A DNA stretch of 64,000 nucleotides from Dimorphilus gyrociliatus (lineage: Eukaryota; Annelida; Polychaeta; Dinophilidae). Location: the NCBI GenBank assembly GCA_904063045.1, contig CAJFCJ010000075.1:17611-81610 (forward strand), read 5' to 3'. A model generated the notes under the pieces. That model did no database searches and was not told where the DNA came from. It saw only the letters and a list, made by a program, of their open reading frames with translations. Positions 34,752-46,179 of the stretch are shown here, in pieces; the stretch's first letter is position 1; each line of letters begins with the position of its first letter. Both the position numbers and the translations under genes were made by a program.

Positions 34752-36990
34752 ACAATTTTTCTTTATAGATTCTAGGAAAATTATGTCTGAGTCAAACTGA
34801 AAGTTAGTGTTTTTAAAGTAAAGTTGTTCCAGTTGCTGTAAACCTTCATTATTCGCACTAAATAAAGAAGTACGTTGTGTTTCTAATAGAGAGTTTTTAT
34901 TTAAGATTTTAGTTCTGGCTTCATTTAAAATGAATGGATTTAAATTGAGTAGTGATATCTCTTTGATGTTAACATTTGTATGAATAGTTGATTCAAGTTT
35001 CTTATCTGATGGTCTTTTACTAAAGTTACAGGTTTGAATCTTATTCTCAATTTTTTAATATTGTTTTGAGTTTCTAAAATTTTAATGGTCTTTTCGAAGA
35101 CATCTTTTTCAAAAATGCTTTCATCAATTTCAAAGACTTGAATTGATATTTTCAAATTTCTTAAAATTTCCAGTTTACTACTCAATTTAATCTTTTTACA
35201 TTTTGTAATAATTAATGTATTATGTTGAAAGTAATGGTTTAAATGATAAAAAATATCCTGGATAAGTGAAAAATTGAAGTTTTCAGAATTTAACTGCTTA
35301 ACTAGATCAATATCATGCAATTGAATTTTTTTGTCATCTAAATCAATTGAGTTGAATATTTGTAAATTTGATATTTGATTGACTTGTTTGGCTAAATCAA
35401 TTACATTTTCAATTTTTAAATCACAGTCATAAAAGAATATTTGGGCTATCTTTGTCTTTTTCAGGGTTACTATCTTTTTGAAAAATTTAATTATTGTACA
35501 AGCTTTAAAATTATTTTCTGAAAAGTCAATAACTTCGAGTGAATTTAAAACATTTAACTGTTTTGTAATAGCTATCAAGAATTTATCGCTCAAGTTGCAT
35601 CTTTTTAAAAAGAGTTCTCGTAAGTTGTTTTCCTGAATTGAATGAAATATTTCACCATGAATATTTAAGTTATTGTCTGAAATGTTTAGATAACTGTAGT
35701 TATTGAAAGTATATTTCTTGTTGAAGAGTTGTTCTGTTAAATTGCATTTGCAACAGTTGATTTTCAGATTTGCTTTTAAAGGATGTTTTAATAGAGATAG
35801 TATTTTATGTGCCTTCTTTTCAATCCCAGTATTATGACTGATTGATAAGTCTGACAAATCCTTTAGTTTTGGCAAACTTTCACTTAAATAATCAATAGAT
35901 TGATCAGTTAAATTACAATTTGTCAAATCTAATTGATTTAATTGAAGCGATGTGTGAATAATTTTTTGAAATACACAAAATAATAAATTATTGCTGATAT
36001 CATTATTTGTAAATGCTACAGATTTCAAATTCAATTTACTTGATTCATTGTTCAAGTCTATTTTATCATCCAAGACTTTTATTTTTGGTAGTTTTAGTCT
36101 TTCTAGAGAATCCATTTTGAGGATATATTTTATAAATTCACAATCTTTAGATTCTATCAAAGTATTTCCCTCCAACTCTAACACTCTTAGAAATAAGCAA
36201 TTCTTAAGTAATGTCACCAATTCTTGTGCAGAAAACTTTATATTACAATGGTTAAGCTTTAATATTTTCAAATAATTATGATTTTCTGCAATTATTGATA
36301 TTAACAACTTATCTGAATTTTGACTGAAGTTTTTGTCGCATAGGCCTAATTCAGTCAATATTGTAAAATTTTTCAGACTATTTATCATTGAACATTGAAA
36401 ATCCTTGATCACATTAATTGAGATTGATTTTTTTAGCATCACTTGATAAAAGTGTATTGAACAGCATATCAATGTTCTTTTCTGTAAAATGACAAAACAT
36501 TTCTAAACATTTTTTTTTTGTAAGTAATAAATATTTACCAATAATTTTGCATCTTGTAAATTTGACTTTGGTCAAAGTCTTGCATTCATTTTTTTGATTG
36601 CGAAAAACATCCAATGAAAAGATGTTGCAATTGTTTAGTGTTAAAGATTTAAGAGATAATGATTCAATGGAAATTTGTAAATGTTTTTCATCCTTGAAAA
36701 GAATATCAGAGAAAATGGAGGAATAGTATACCATGCCAAATGCTTGGTTTCATAATGTCATTTTCAATAATATTTTCCATGTTGAATGTCCTTTTATTGA
36801 CATAGGAAAGATATAAAATTGTATTGATTCCATTAAAATTAAATACATTTAAAGAACACCCAAAAAGAATGGGGATTATTGCATTTCTAATAGCTATAAT
36901 TTTGGCTACAATACCTATGTTAAGATTTAAAGTTAGTAGAGAATTTTTGAAATTAATTTTTTGAAGTCTATTCTCTTGCCTTTAAATAAA
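34752..36990 (-). pseudogene. Long LRR gene with frameshifts
   Basis: The main open stretch (36472-34940) encodes many irregular LRRs (LKILKLNHCNI, LRVLELEGNTL, LNQLDLTNCNLT, LSDLSISHNTG, LEVIDFSENNF). LRR text also continues on both sides in other frames: upstream as LTLNNCNIF and LQKINFKNSLLTLNL up to about 36990, downstream as LEQLYFKNTNF to about 34752. One frame change falls in a run of seven A at about 36428-36434; another is near 35030. Either this is a decaying gene or the assembly has uncorrected homopolymer errors here, next to the gap. The family is probably intracellular protein binding; function unknown. Confidence 0.5.
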
Positions 36991-37172
36991 GGACTTTTAC
37001 TCTAAATCATCAATTTGTATAAACATTTATATTGGATATGATAAGACTGATGGTTGAATCTATTCTTTTATTGTCTTTGGCTTGATGATGTATCAATTTT
37101 TATCAATATACCAATCAAAAAAAAAATGATAGCCAAATCTGTCTGTTTCAGAAGAAAAAATATTTCAATAAA

Positions 37173-37182
37173 NNNNNNNNNN
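37173..37182. other. Assembly gap (10 N)
   Basis: Ten N in a row directly at the left end of the large inverted repeat. True length is unknown; the adjacency across it should not be trusted. Confidence 0.98.
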
Positions 37183-38925
37183 TGATTTCGAACTAAAACT
37201 AGTTCAATTAAATATCAATTATGCTTAAATTCTAAGTTTAGATTATATTCACTATTCAACAGTATTGTATACACAATACTGTTCTTTTTAACATGCATTA
37301 ATCAGATATACTTCCTCCTTATATGCTGATGCTAATTTACTAACTCAATCAATTGAATATCATTATTAAGGTAGAATATAAAAAATATACAATCTACATG
37401 TTTTCTTGATTGTTGACTTGTCCTACTAAAATTGTTACATCTTATGCAACTCTCCAACCTTCGAAATTCAACTATTATTTAGAAGAGGAAAACAATAAAA
37501 ACATGACCATATTTAGAACTTTAAACCTTTGAAAAGTTTAAAAATACTACTCAGTAATAATTTCAAATTGTGTTGTTTATCAGATTTATTTTTTGTTTTT
37601 TCAAAGAAAATCACAACTTTATAAAAATAGTTAGATTACTTTTAACTTAAATATTTTATATCAAAGTTCAAGGTCAAAATATTTCTTTTGCAGCAATCAA
37701 CTTTATAGAAAAGAGAAAATATTTTAATATAGTTTGCTTTTGCAATGATAATTTAGAAAGTTTTTCTCCAACTAAAGATAATTATTTAAATATGTCAATA
37801 AAGAGGAAATTGAGAATTATCAAAGATATTTTAAATTGTCTACAGTTTATGCATAAAACGAAATATGCTTCAATGGAAATTTCAATATTAACAATGTTTA
37901 TCTTTCGTATGTAAAATATGTCTTTTTTAAAAAAATTTTCCCTTTTTCTTAAATTTTCATCAGGTTTATGAAAATTCAAGATTAACTATAAACTGGTAAG
38001 AGATACTTTGAAAAAAATGATATCCTTTCTTTTTCGTCACTGATATTTAATATATTTGAACCTTTAATCTATCTATCTGAGTGAATTTCTGTGTCATAAA
38101 GATAAAGTTTTTTCTTAATTTTTTTTGTAATTTTAATAAATTTTTTGGTTTTAATGTTTTTTATGGTTTGACTAGGATAGGAATACTAATGAAACGCTCA
38201 CTATTAAAATGAATAATAACCTGTTGAAAACAATTGTTCCTCTAAATTTGAAATTATAAAAAATAGAAGCCAGTAAGGCGGGAATTAATTAGTTCATAAT
38301 GGCTTTTCTTTTAGTATTTCATTTAAAATCAAAAAGAGAACTGTGTTGATATGCGACAGAAGAAATAAGAGTCAAAGGTGTCTTGTTAGAGTCAATCAAA
38401 ATGAAAATTTTTAAATACAGGAACTGAGCTGCTTTTGTGAATAAAAGGGAATAGGTGGCAGCTATAACACCATGCAAAATATAATGACATTATCATTTCT
38501 GCCATCCAACATTATTAAAACTTCTTTCAATAATAATGTTCAGACAGCTTCTATACATTCAGAGTTTTAATGGATTTACATCAATAACTAGTGGTTTTAT
38601 AGATATTTTCTATCACAAAACTAGTCAATACATGATGAGGCAATCAGAATCAACAATGATCTAGAAGGATGGTTTAATAAATCTATTCTTATATTGTATT
38701 TGTCTTCATCCTATGTGATCATTAATTGCTTAGAAAGAAGCAAAGTTAACCGCATTTTATAAGAAATTATGTGCAGGGCCACGCACAATATTATTATATA
38801 AATAGCAAAATGAACGCAGGCATTTGCACAAAAAGAAATCCTTACAATGAATGTAATGAATTTAATAACAATTACAAAACTACATAAACAGAATATTTAT
38901 ATGCTAACGTTCTGTTCACATTACA

Positions 38926-39245
38926 TGTTATGAGTAAATGTGAGTCAGTATGTGAGCGTCAGTATGTGAGCGTCACTTAAGAAGGGAGTTTGACTTAGCC
39001 CAGAGCTGGGACAGTCCAACTTGATGTTATGTCACGAGGTAAATAACGACGTGGCATGAACGTGGCAATGCAGATGAGCACAGTCAAACACCCAATTAAG
39101 TGACACTAACAAAGTATAAAGGGAGTGAATGTAATAGAACAGTGTGAGAGACCAAAAGAATATCAAATACATTTATACGAAATTCTTAGGAATTTCGTGC
39201 TATAAGCGAAAAACAAAATCTTATAAACTACATTTGTCTTACTTA
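38926..39245 (+). mobile_element. LTR-like repeat 1 (left arm)
   Basis: It begins TGTTATG. It shares its order of elements with 39564-39860: a CGTCACTTAA block, a GACTTAGCC block, a doubled GTGGCA, a TATA box (39115-39120), a GTGTGAGA block, a 9-bp hairpin (39177-39198) and CTATAAGCGAAAAA. The two copies are clearly diverged. It is repeated in inverse in the right arm at about 42700-43032. The end is approximate. Confidence 0.5.
39177..39198 (+). promoter_or_regulatory. Conserved hairpin in LTR-like repeat 1
   Basis: ACGAAATTC-TTAG-GAATTTCGT: a perfect 9-bp stem with a 4-base loop, 62 bp after the TATA box. Its counterpart at 39798-39819 keeps the stem with two compensated base-pair changes. 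Confidence 0.6.
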
Positions 39246-39563
39246 TCTACCTATGAACATTAATTTAGCAGCCAGCTAAAGAGTACTAAAAGGTCAAACT
39301 TGACTATTGTTGACTTTTGGACTGCAGTTCTATCTTCTCACATTCAATGGTTGAATTGAATGTTACTGAAATTGTTACATCTTATGAAATATATCTGACC
39401 AAATACCCAGGATGAATGGAACCAGTGCTTGGTGTATTATTAAATGAGCAGTGCAGACGACTACGGTTGGGACGAGAACGAAATTCTTACGATCAAGATA
39501 CAACAAAGTACAATTTTGTAACCCGTCTTTTTTTCCTTTACCTACAAAAGCTACTGAACAGAA

Positions 39564-39860
39564 TGTTATACTCTGTGCTTGATAGTGTGAGCCAGTGAAT
39601 GTATGTCAATATGTACGCGTCACTTAAAGGGAGAGCTTGACTTAGCCGAAGCTAGGACAGTAGATAGAGAACAATGTGGCACAAACGTGGCACCACGAAT
39701 GATCACTGTCAAGGACCCAGTTAGGTGACGCTAGCAAAGGTATAAAAGAGAGTGAATGTATCCAAAACGGTGTGAGAAAGCTGAGAAATAATTTTAGACG
39801 GAATTGTCCGCAATTCCGTACTATAAGCGAAAAATAAATCTTATAAAGCTACTTTAATAT
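39564..39860 (+). mobile_element. LTR-like repeat 2 (left arm)
   Basis: It begins TGTTATA, with a TATA box at 39741-39748, a hairpin at 39798-39819 and AATAAA just after it, as expected for U3-R-U5. With repeat 1 and about 318 bp between them it would make a short non-autonomous LTR element of about 935 bp. The middle piece resembles sequence at 46180-46290. The mirrored copy is at about 42080-42378. Confidence 0.5.
39798..39819 (+). promoter_or_regulatory. Conserved hairpin in LTR-like repeat 2
   Basis: ACGGAATTG-TCCG-CAATTCCGT: a perfect 9-bp stem just upstream of an AATAAA signal. Relative to the other copy, A-T became G-C and C-G became G-C within the stem. Confidence 0.6.
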
Positions 39861-40189
39861 CACTTCCCTCTCCTTTTTTAACTAAGCTTAAAATCACTGT
39901 TAAAAATGTTATATTTAAAATTGGTGTTTTGTAAAAAAAAATATTTGTTTATCTTTTTTTCTTAGAGTTCCACTTACAATCAAAAATTTATCTCTTTTTT
40001 CAGATTTAATCATAAAGTATCAAGAAATTGAAAGATCACAAAGTATGTATAAAGAAAATAACTGGTCAAAAACTCATACCTATAGATAATATTGATAATA
40101 AAAATGATAAACTCTGTCATTTTGAGTATAAATATTCAAATAAAATATGCATCTCAATCAATAAAGAAGGTACTCTACTAAACTTCAAG

Positions 40190-40818
40190 ATGAGAAGTTT
40201 ACTATCATTTTTAATAAGTAATATTTGTTTTCTTTTTTTAACAAATTTAAAAAAAATTGTTTTTCATTTTTTGTTGTTTTTGTTTTTGCTTCCTTTTGCA
40301 GTATTTTTAATGGTCAATGTAACCATGGCGATTTTACTTGTCCAGTTGATTCAGCATTGAAACCAATTGATGGTGTTTATGGTGATCCGGAGAATGTGGA
40401 ATTATTATCATTGTATTAATGATACGGATATAGCCAACAATGTCCTCCACGACTTTTCTTTTCCATTAGTGTAAAGGATTGTAAATATTCAATGTGTGTT
40501 GAACCACATGATGCCTTTTGTCCTGGAGAAGTTTCAACAACATACAAAGCTAGACACTGCTCGAAAGTGTTCAACAAACACCAATGGTAAAAATATGTAT
40601 AAAGAGGCTTGTTATGTGGAGAATAGTGAGTGCGAAGGCAATCACAACGGAACATTTCCCAATATGAATGATTGTAGACAATACTATCATTGTCATAATG
40701 GAGTTGCTTGGCCTCAACAGTGTCCACCTGGCTATTTCTTTAGTCCATCATATAATATTCGAGATTGCGCAACAAGAATATGCGTAACTAGTGAAGAAGC
40801 AAATTGTCCAAAACCAGT
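40190..40818 (+). pseudogene. Chitin-binding (CBM14) gene, left-arm copy with frameshifts
   Basis: Same gene as at 41107-41752 but in the left arm. Exon 1 (40190-40217) and the intron are as in the other copy. Exon 2 from 40302 has single-base losses near 40314, 40395, 40405, 40428 and 40545 that break the frame. The later part (SECEGNHNGTFPNMNDC) is readable. The losses look like uncorrected long-read errors as much as real mutations. Confidence 0.6.
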
Positions 40819-41114
40819 AAATGAAAAAGTAAACCACTCTTTTTTATATTCCAACTGTGTAGATGCATTAATAATTTCATTGTCGTGATTTATTTTTTGC
40901 CATTGGGCTGTGGCCACTCCTGTGAGTATCGGGTTGTAGTCATGATACATAAATGCTGGATTCTTTTCCAAATGACCGAGATTTTGACATACTACACTTC
41001 GACTATCCTGGCATTCGGGTCTCCATTAGATGGTGGGGATTTGTACAATCTGGTACGTATTCTAAGGCCATCGCCGCAGTTTGGATCGCATCATCATTGA
41101 CATTCGTCAGCCTC
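40818..41114. other. Spacer of the inverted repeat
   Basis: 297 bp found once, with visibly higher GC than the arms. Several short open frames on both strands, none recognised. It should contain the sequence following the second chitin-binding domain, in either orientation. Confidence 0.5.
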
Positions 41115-41752
41115 CTGGTTTTGGACAATTTGCTTCTTCACTAGTTACGCATATTCTTGTTGCGCAATCTCGAATATTATATGATGGACTAAAGAAATAG
41201 CCAGGTGGACACTGTTGAGGCCAAGCAACTCCATTATGACAATGATAGTATTGTCTACAATCATTCATATTGGGAAATGTTCCGTTGTGATTGCCTTCGC
41301 ACTCACTATTCTCCACATAACAAGCCTCTTTATACATATTTTTACCATTGGTGTTTGTTGAACACTTTCGAGCAGTGTCTAGGCTTTGTATTGTTGTTGA
41401 AACTTCTCCAGGACAAAAGGCATCATGTGGTTCAACACACATTGAATATTTACAATCCTTTACACTAATGGAAAAGAAAAGTCGTGGAGGACATTGTTGG
41501 CTATATGCCGTATCATTAATACAATGATAATAAATTCCACAATTCTCCGGATCACCATAAACACCATCAATTGGTTTCAATGCTGAATCAACTGGACAAG
41601 TAAAATCGCCATGGTTACATTGGACCATTAAAAATACTGCAAAAGGAAGCAAAAACAAAAAACAACAAAAAATGAAAAACAATTTTTTTTTAAATTTGTT
41701 AAAAAAAAGAAAACAAATATTTACTTATTAAAAATGATAGTAAACTTCTCAT
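41107..41752 (-). CDS. Secreted protein with two chitin-binding type 2 (CBM14) domains
   Basis: Exon 1 (41725-41752) starts ATG and joins in phase over an 88-bp intron to exon 2 at 41636. Together they give the leader MRSLLSFLIIFLMV with cleavage likely before or near QCNHG. Two peritrophin-A domains follow, each with six Cys: the first has GDPENCGIYYHC and QQCPPRLFFS, the second NMNDCRQYYHC and QQCPPGYFFS. The family binds chitin in gut lining, cuticle or mucus. The reading frame stops at 41107 shortly after the second domain, in the spacer of the inverted repeat, so the real C-terminus may be longer. The intact frame argues that this arm is the correct sequence. Confidence 0.8.
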
Positions 41753-44700
41753 CTTGAAGTTTAGTAGAGTACCTTCTTTATTGATTGAGATGCATATTTT
41801 ATTTGAATATTTATACTCAAAATGACAGAGTTTATCATTTTATTATCAATATTATCTATAGGTATGAGTTTTTGACCAGTTTATTTTCTTTATACATACT
41901 TTGTGATCTTTCAATTTCTTGATACTTTATGATTAAATCTGAAAAAAGAGATAAATTTTTGATTGTAAGTGGAACTCTAAGAAAAAAAGATAAACAAATA
42001 TTTTTTTTTTACAAAACACCAATTTTAAATATAACATTTTTAACAGTGATTTTAAGCTTAGTTAAAAAAGGAGAGGGAAGTGATATTAAAGTAGCTTTAT
42101 AAGATTTATTTTTCGCTTATAGTACGGAATTGCGGACAATTCCGTCTAAAATTATTTCTCAGCTTTCTCACACCGTTTTGGATACATTCACTCTCTTTTA
42201 TACCTTTGCTAGCGTCACCTAACTGGGTCCTTGACAGTGATCATTCGTGGTGCCACGTTTGTGCCACATTGTTCTCTATCTACTGTCCTAGCTTCGGCTA
42301 AGTCAAGCTCTCCCTTTAAGTGACGCGTACATATTGACATACATTCACTGGCTCACACTATCAAGCACAGAGTATAACATTCTGTTCAGTAGCTTTTGTA
42401 GGTAAAGGAAAAAAAGACGGGTTACAAAATTGTACTTTGTTGTATCTTGATCGTAAGAATTTCGTTCTCGTCCCAACCGTAGTCGTCTGCACTGCTCATT
42501 TAATAATACACCAAAGCACTGGTTCCATTCATCCTGGGTATTTGGGTCAGATATATTTCATAAGATGTAACAATTTCAGTAACATTCAATTCAACCATTG
42601 AATGTGAGAAGATAGAACTGCAGTCCAAAAGTCAACAATAGTCAAGTTTGACCTTTTAGTACTCTTTAGCTGGCTGCTAAATTAATGTTCATAGGTAGAT
42701 AAGTAAGACAAATGTAGTTTATAAGATTTTGTTTTTCGCTTATAGCACGAAATTCCTAAGAATTTCGTATAAATTGTATTTGATATTCTTTTGGTCTCTC
42801 ACACTGTTCTATTACATTCACTCCCTTTTATACTTTGTTAGTGTCACTTAATTGGGTGTTTGACTGTGCTCATCTGCATTGCCACGTTCATGCCACGTCG
42901 TTATTTACCTCGTGACATAACATCAAGTTGGACTGTCCCAGCTCTGGGCTAAGTCAAACTCCCTTCTTAAGTGACGCTCACATACTGACGCTCACATACT
43001 GACTCACATTTACTCATAACATGTAATGTGAACAGAACGTTAGCATATAAATATTCTGTTTATGTAGTTTTGTAATTGTTATTAAATTCATTACATTCAT
43101 TTGTAAGGATTTCTTTTTGTGCAAATGCCTGCGTTCATTTTGCTATTTATATAATAATATTGTGCGTGGCCCTGCACATAATTTCTTATAAAATGCGGTT
43201 AACTTTGCTTCTTTCTAAGCAATTAATGATCACATAGGATGAAGACAAATACAATATAAGAATAGATTTATTAAACCATCCTTCTAGATCATTGTTGATT
43301 CTGATTGCCTCATCATGTATTGACTAGTTTTGTGATAGAAAATATCTATAAAACCACTAGTTATTGATGTAAATCCATTAAAACTCTGAATGTATAGAAG
43401 CTGTCTGAACATTATTATTGAAAGAAGTTTTAATAATGTTGGATGGCAGAAATGATAATGTCATTATATTTTGCATGGTGTTATAGCTGCCACCTATTCC
43501 CTTTTATTCACAAAAGCAGCTCAGTTCCTGTATTTAAAAATTTTCATTTTGATTGACTCTAACAAGACACCTTTGACTCTTATTTCTTCTGTCGCATATC
43601 AACACAGTTCTCTTTTTGATTTTAAATGAAATACTAAAAGAAAAGCCATTATGAACTAATTAATTCCCGCCTTACTGGCTTCTATTTTTTATAATTTCAA
43701 ATTTAGAGGAACAATTGTTTTCAACAGGTTATTATTCATTTTAATAGTGAGCGTTTTCATTAGTATTCCTATCCTAGTCAAACCATAAAAACATTAAAAC
43801 CAAAAAATTTATTAAAATTACAAAAAAAATTAAGAAAAAACTTTATCTTTATGACACAGAAATTCACTCAGATAGATAGATTTAAAGGTTCAAATATATT
43901 AAATATCAGTGACGAAAAAGAAAGGATATCATTTTTTTCAAAAGTATCTCTTACCAGTTTATAGTTAATCTTTGAATTTTCATAAACCTGATGAAAATTT
44001 AAGAAAAAGGGAAAAATTTTTTTAAAAAAGACATATTTTACATACGAAAAGATAAACATTGTTAATATTGAAATTTCCATTGAAGCATATTTCGTTTTTA
44101 TGCATAAACTGTAGACAATTTAAAATATCTTTGATAATTCTCAATTTCCTCTTTATTGACATATTTAAATAATTATCTTTAGTTGGAGAAAAACTTTCTA
44201 AATTATCATTGCAAAAGCAAACTATATTAAAATATTTTCTCTTTTCTATAAAGTTGATTGCTGCAAAAGAAATATTTTGACCTTGAACTTTGATATAAAA
44301 TATTTAAGTTAAAAGTATCTAACTATTTTTATAAAGTTGTGATTTTTCTTTGAAAAAACAAAAAATAAATCTTGATAAACAACACAATTTGAAATTATTA
44401 CTGAGTAGTATTTTTAAACTTTTCAAAGGTTTAAAGTTCTAAATATGGTCATGTTTTTATTGTTTTCCTCTTCTAAATAATAGTTGAATTTCGAAGGTTG
44501 GAGAGTTGCATAAGATGTAACAATTTTAGTAGGACAAGTCCAACAATCAAGAAAACATGTAGATTGTATATTTTTTATATTCTACCTTAATAATGATATT
44601 CAATTGATTGAGTTAGTAAATTTAGCATCAGCATATAAGGAGGAAGTATATCTGATTAATGCATGTTAAAAAGAACAGTATTGTGTATACAATACTGTTG

Positions 44701-44774
44701 AATAGTGAATATAATCTAAACTTAGAATTTAAGCATAATTGATATTTAATTGAACTAGTTTTAGTTCGAAATCA
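41115..44774 (-). repeat. Right arm of the 7.6-kb inverted repeat
   Basis: Mirror copy of 37183-40817. This arm carries the intact version of the chitin-binding gene, so it is probably the better sequence. The outer end at 44774 is the exact partner of the first base after the gap. Confidence 0.92.
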
Positions 44775-44808
44775 TAAATTTATGGATTAATAAATTGTAA
44801 TATTAATG

Positions 44809-45129
44809 CTAGGTTGCAAATAGCAAATATTCTTTATATAATTCAATAGGTTTTATTGCTGCATAATGTGTATGCACTGCCCTATGCGAAACTAGGTCAC
44901 TACTGCTTATCTTTATCAGTGCTATATGCATAGTACAATACTGGTTCAATACTACTTCTCTATTGTAGAATATAGCTGACGAATGTATGTGTACATTCAT
45001 TTTTTTATAATGAATTTTTGAACAGTAACAATTAAAAAATTGTGATGATTCACCAATAATTATTTGAGCTGAGATAAAAAAAAAGATTATTTTATATTTG
45101 TTACTTATAAAAGGAAAGAAAAAAGTCAA
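44809..45129 (-). CDS. Unrecognised open frame
   Basis: An open frame of 106 codons with a hydrophobic segment near its start (KIIFFFISAQIIIG) and a few Cys and His after it. I do not recognise it. It lies downstream of the GPCR fragment on the same strand. It could be chance, or an exon of a small secreted protein. Confidence 0.2.
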   Translation of the reverse strand: MTFFFPFISNKYKIIFFFISAQIIIGESSQFFNCYCSKIHYKKMNVHIHSSAIFYNREVVLNQYCTMHIALIKISSSDLVSHRAVHTHYAAIKPIELYKEYLLFAT

Positions 45130-45233
45130 CTTTGTGAATTGAAGATATCTGAAATTTTCTGTCTATTTATGTTGTTACTTGAGAGAGAGAAAGAGACATA
45201 TAATATTAATAACTTAAAAAAATAATTTTCTTT

Positions 45234-45960
45234 CTATATTGTATGTCTTTTTCTCATATTCTTTAAAATGAGTTGTTGTATTTCACTAATACAATAAATA
45301 AATGGATTTAGAAATGAATTAACTGGTACTAAAAATGCAACAATCCAGATACAAGTATTATTGTTTATGTTAATATCACTGAATGTTGAAATTATGCCTG
45401 TGTAGTAGGGAAAAAGGTCGTTTACAACAGTCATTATTAAAAAAATTAATTTTTGTTCTCTATACCAAGTGTTGAAATTGGAAACCAACAACAGAAATGC
45501 TCTTATTGTTACTCTAGCCAGTCTTTCTCTATAACTCTTATTATTTAGAAGAGAGTTTGAAATTCTTACATTCTTTAAGATAAAAAAATAAATAATTCCA
45601 TTAAAAATGAAACAGCAAAGAAGAATTATTCCATATATTATAAAGGAGTATAGCCAAACTTCTAATATGCAAAGAATAGCAAATAGATGATCCAGAAAAA
45701 TATTTCTAATAAGTCAAAAAAAACTTCAATTAAAATAGAATTTTTCTTTTGAATTTTAGCTTTTTTTTGTCTTTTTGTACTGGAAATAGAAAATCTGGAA
45801 TGACTGCAACAATCATAGATATTGCTAAAAGGATTAGTACAGTGAACAGTTTTGTCTTTTTATTCATAAATGTATCAAAAGGTTTTGTAATTACAAAATG
45901 TCTTTCAATACCAATTGCTAAAATATGAATGTTACTTTTGTTTTTGTGAACATTGAAATT
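45234..45960 (-). pseudogene. Class A GPCR fragment (TM3 to TM7), truncated
   Basis: From about 45945 the minus strand reads IHILAIGIERHFVITKP, the end of helix 3 with an ERH in place of the usual E/DRY, then helix 4. After a broken part come helix 5 (WLYSFIIYGIILLCC), a helix 6 region and helix 7 with PVNSFLNPFIYC, an intact NPxxY. It resembles the LGR-type receptor at 57-59 kb in length and layout, so it is probably a paralogue on the opposite strand. Helices 1 and 2 and any ectodomain are missing: at 45960 the receptor text stops at a TATA-containing inverted repeat. There are stops near 45720. I consider it a pseudogene, but a split exon is possible. Confidence 0.6.
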
Positions 45961-45963
45961 TGT

Positions 45964-46020
45964 GAACTATCAACCCTTAAAAGAGTATATAAACCCTACG
46001 AAATTAACAGTTGATAGTTC
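45964..46020. repeat. Short inverted repeat around a TATA box
   Basis: GAACTATCAAC (45964-45974) and GTTGATAGTTC (46010-46020) are perfect inverted repeats with TATATAAA (45986-45993) between them. A second hairpin, AGCTAGTT-GTTTA-AACTAGCT, follows at 46036-46056. Sequence after it (about 46180-46290) is like the internal part of the LTR-like element at 39.4 kb. Confidence 0.55.
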
Positions 46021-46179
46021 AGTTTTCTAACCGTCAGCTAGTTGTTTAAACTAGCTTGTTTAGAACTAGAAGCTCATTTTACTCAATACATATTCTTTGG
46101 ACGAAATACTGGTGTTTTGTTAATTAATTTCTACCGAAATTGCCTTTGTTAGACTATTTGTGGACGAACTTTAAAGGTT

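Larger units (their letters stand above)
37183..40817 (+). repeat. Left arm of a 7.6-kb inverted repeat
   Basis: It is the reverse complement of 41115-44774 over its whole length. At the places compared, differences are mostly single bases missing from the left arm, often in A or T runs (for example near 37340, 37400, 38850, 39170, 40300, 40395 and 40545). The arm is about 25 bp shorter overall. Confidence 0.92.

Noticed and set aside
37782-37979. Open frame in the left arm and its mirror at 43868-44080
   Set aside because: The two arms give different lengths and no domain; it is AT-rich chance frame.
40930-41110. Thrombospondin type 1-like text (CDPNCGDGLRIRTR) on the minus strand of the spacer
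   Set aside because: Two stops precede it and the Trp and later Cys residues are missing; too weak to call.
40885-41144. Open frames on the plus strand in the palindrome spacer
   Set aside because: Short, mutually overlapping and with no recognisable domain; one simply runs on into the right arm.
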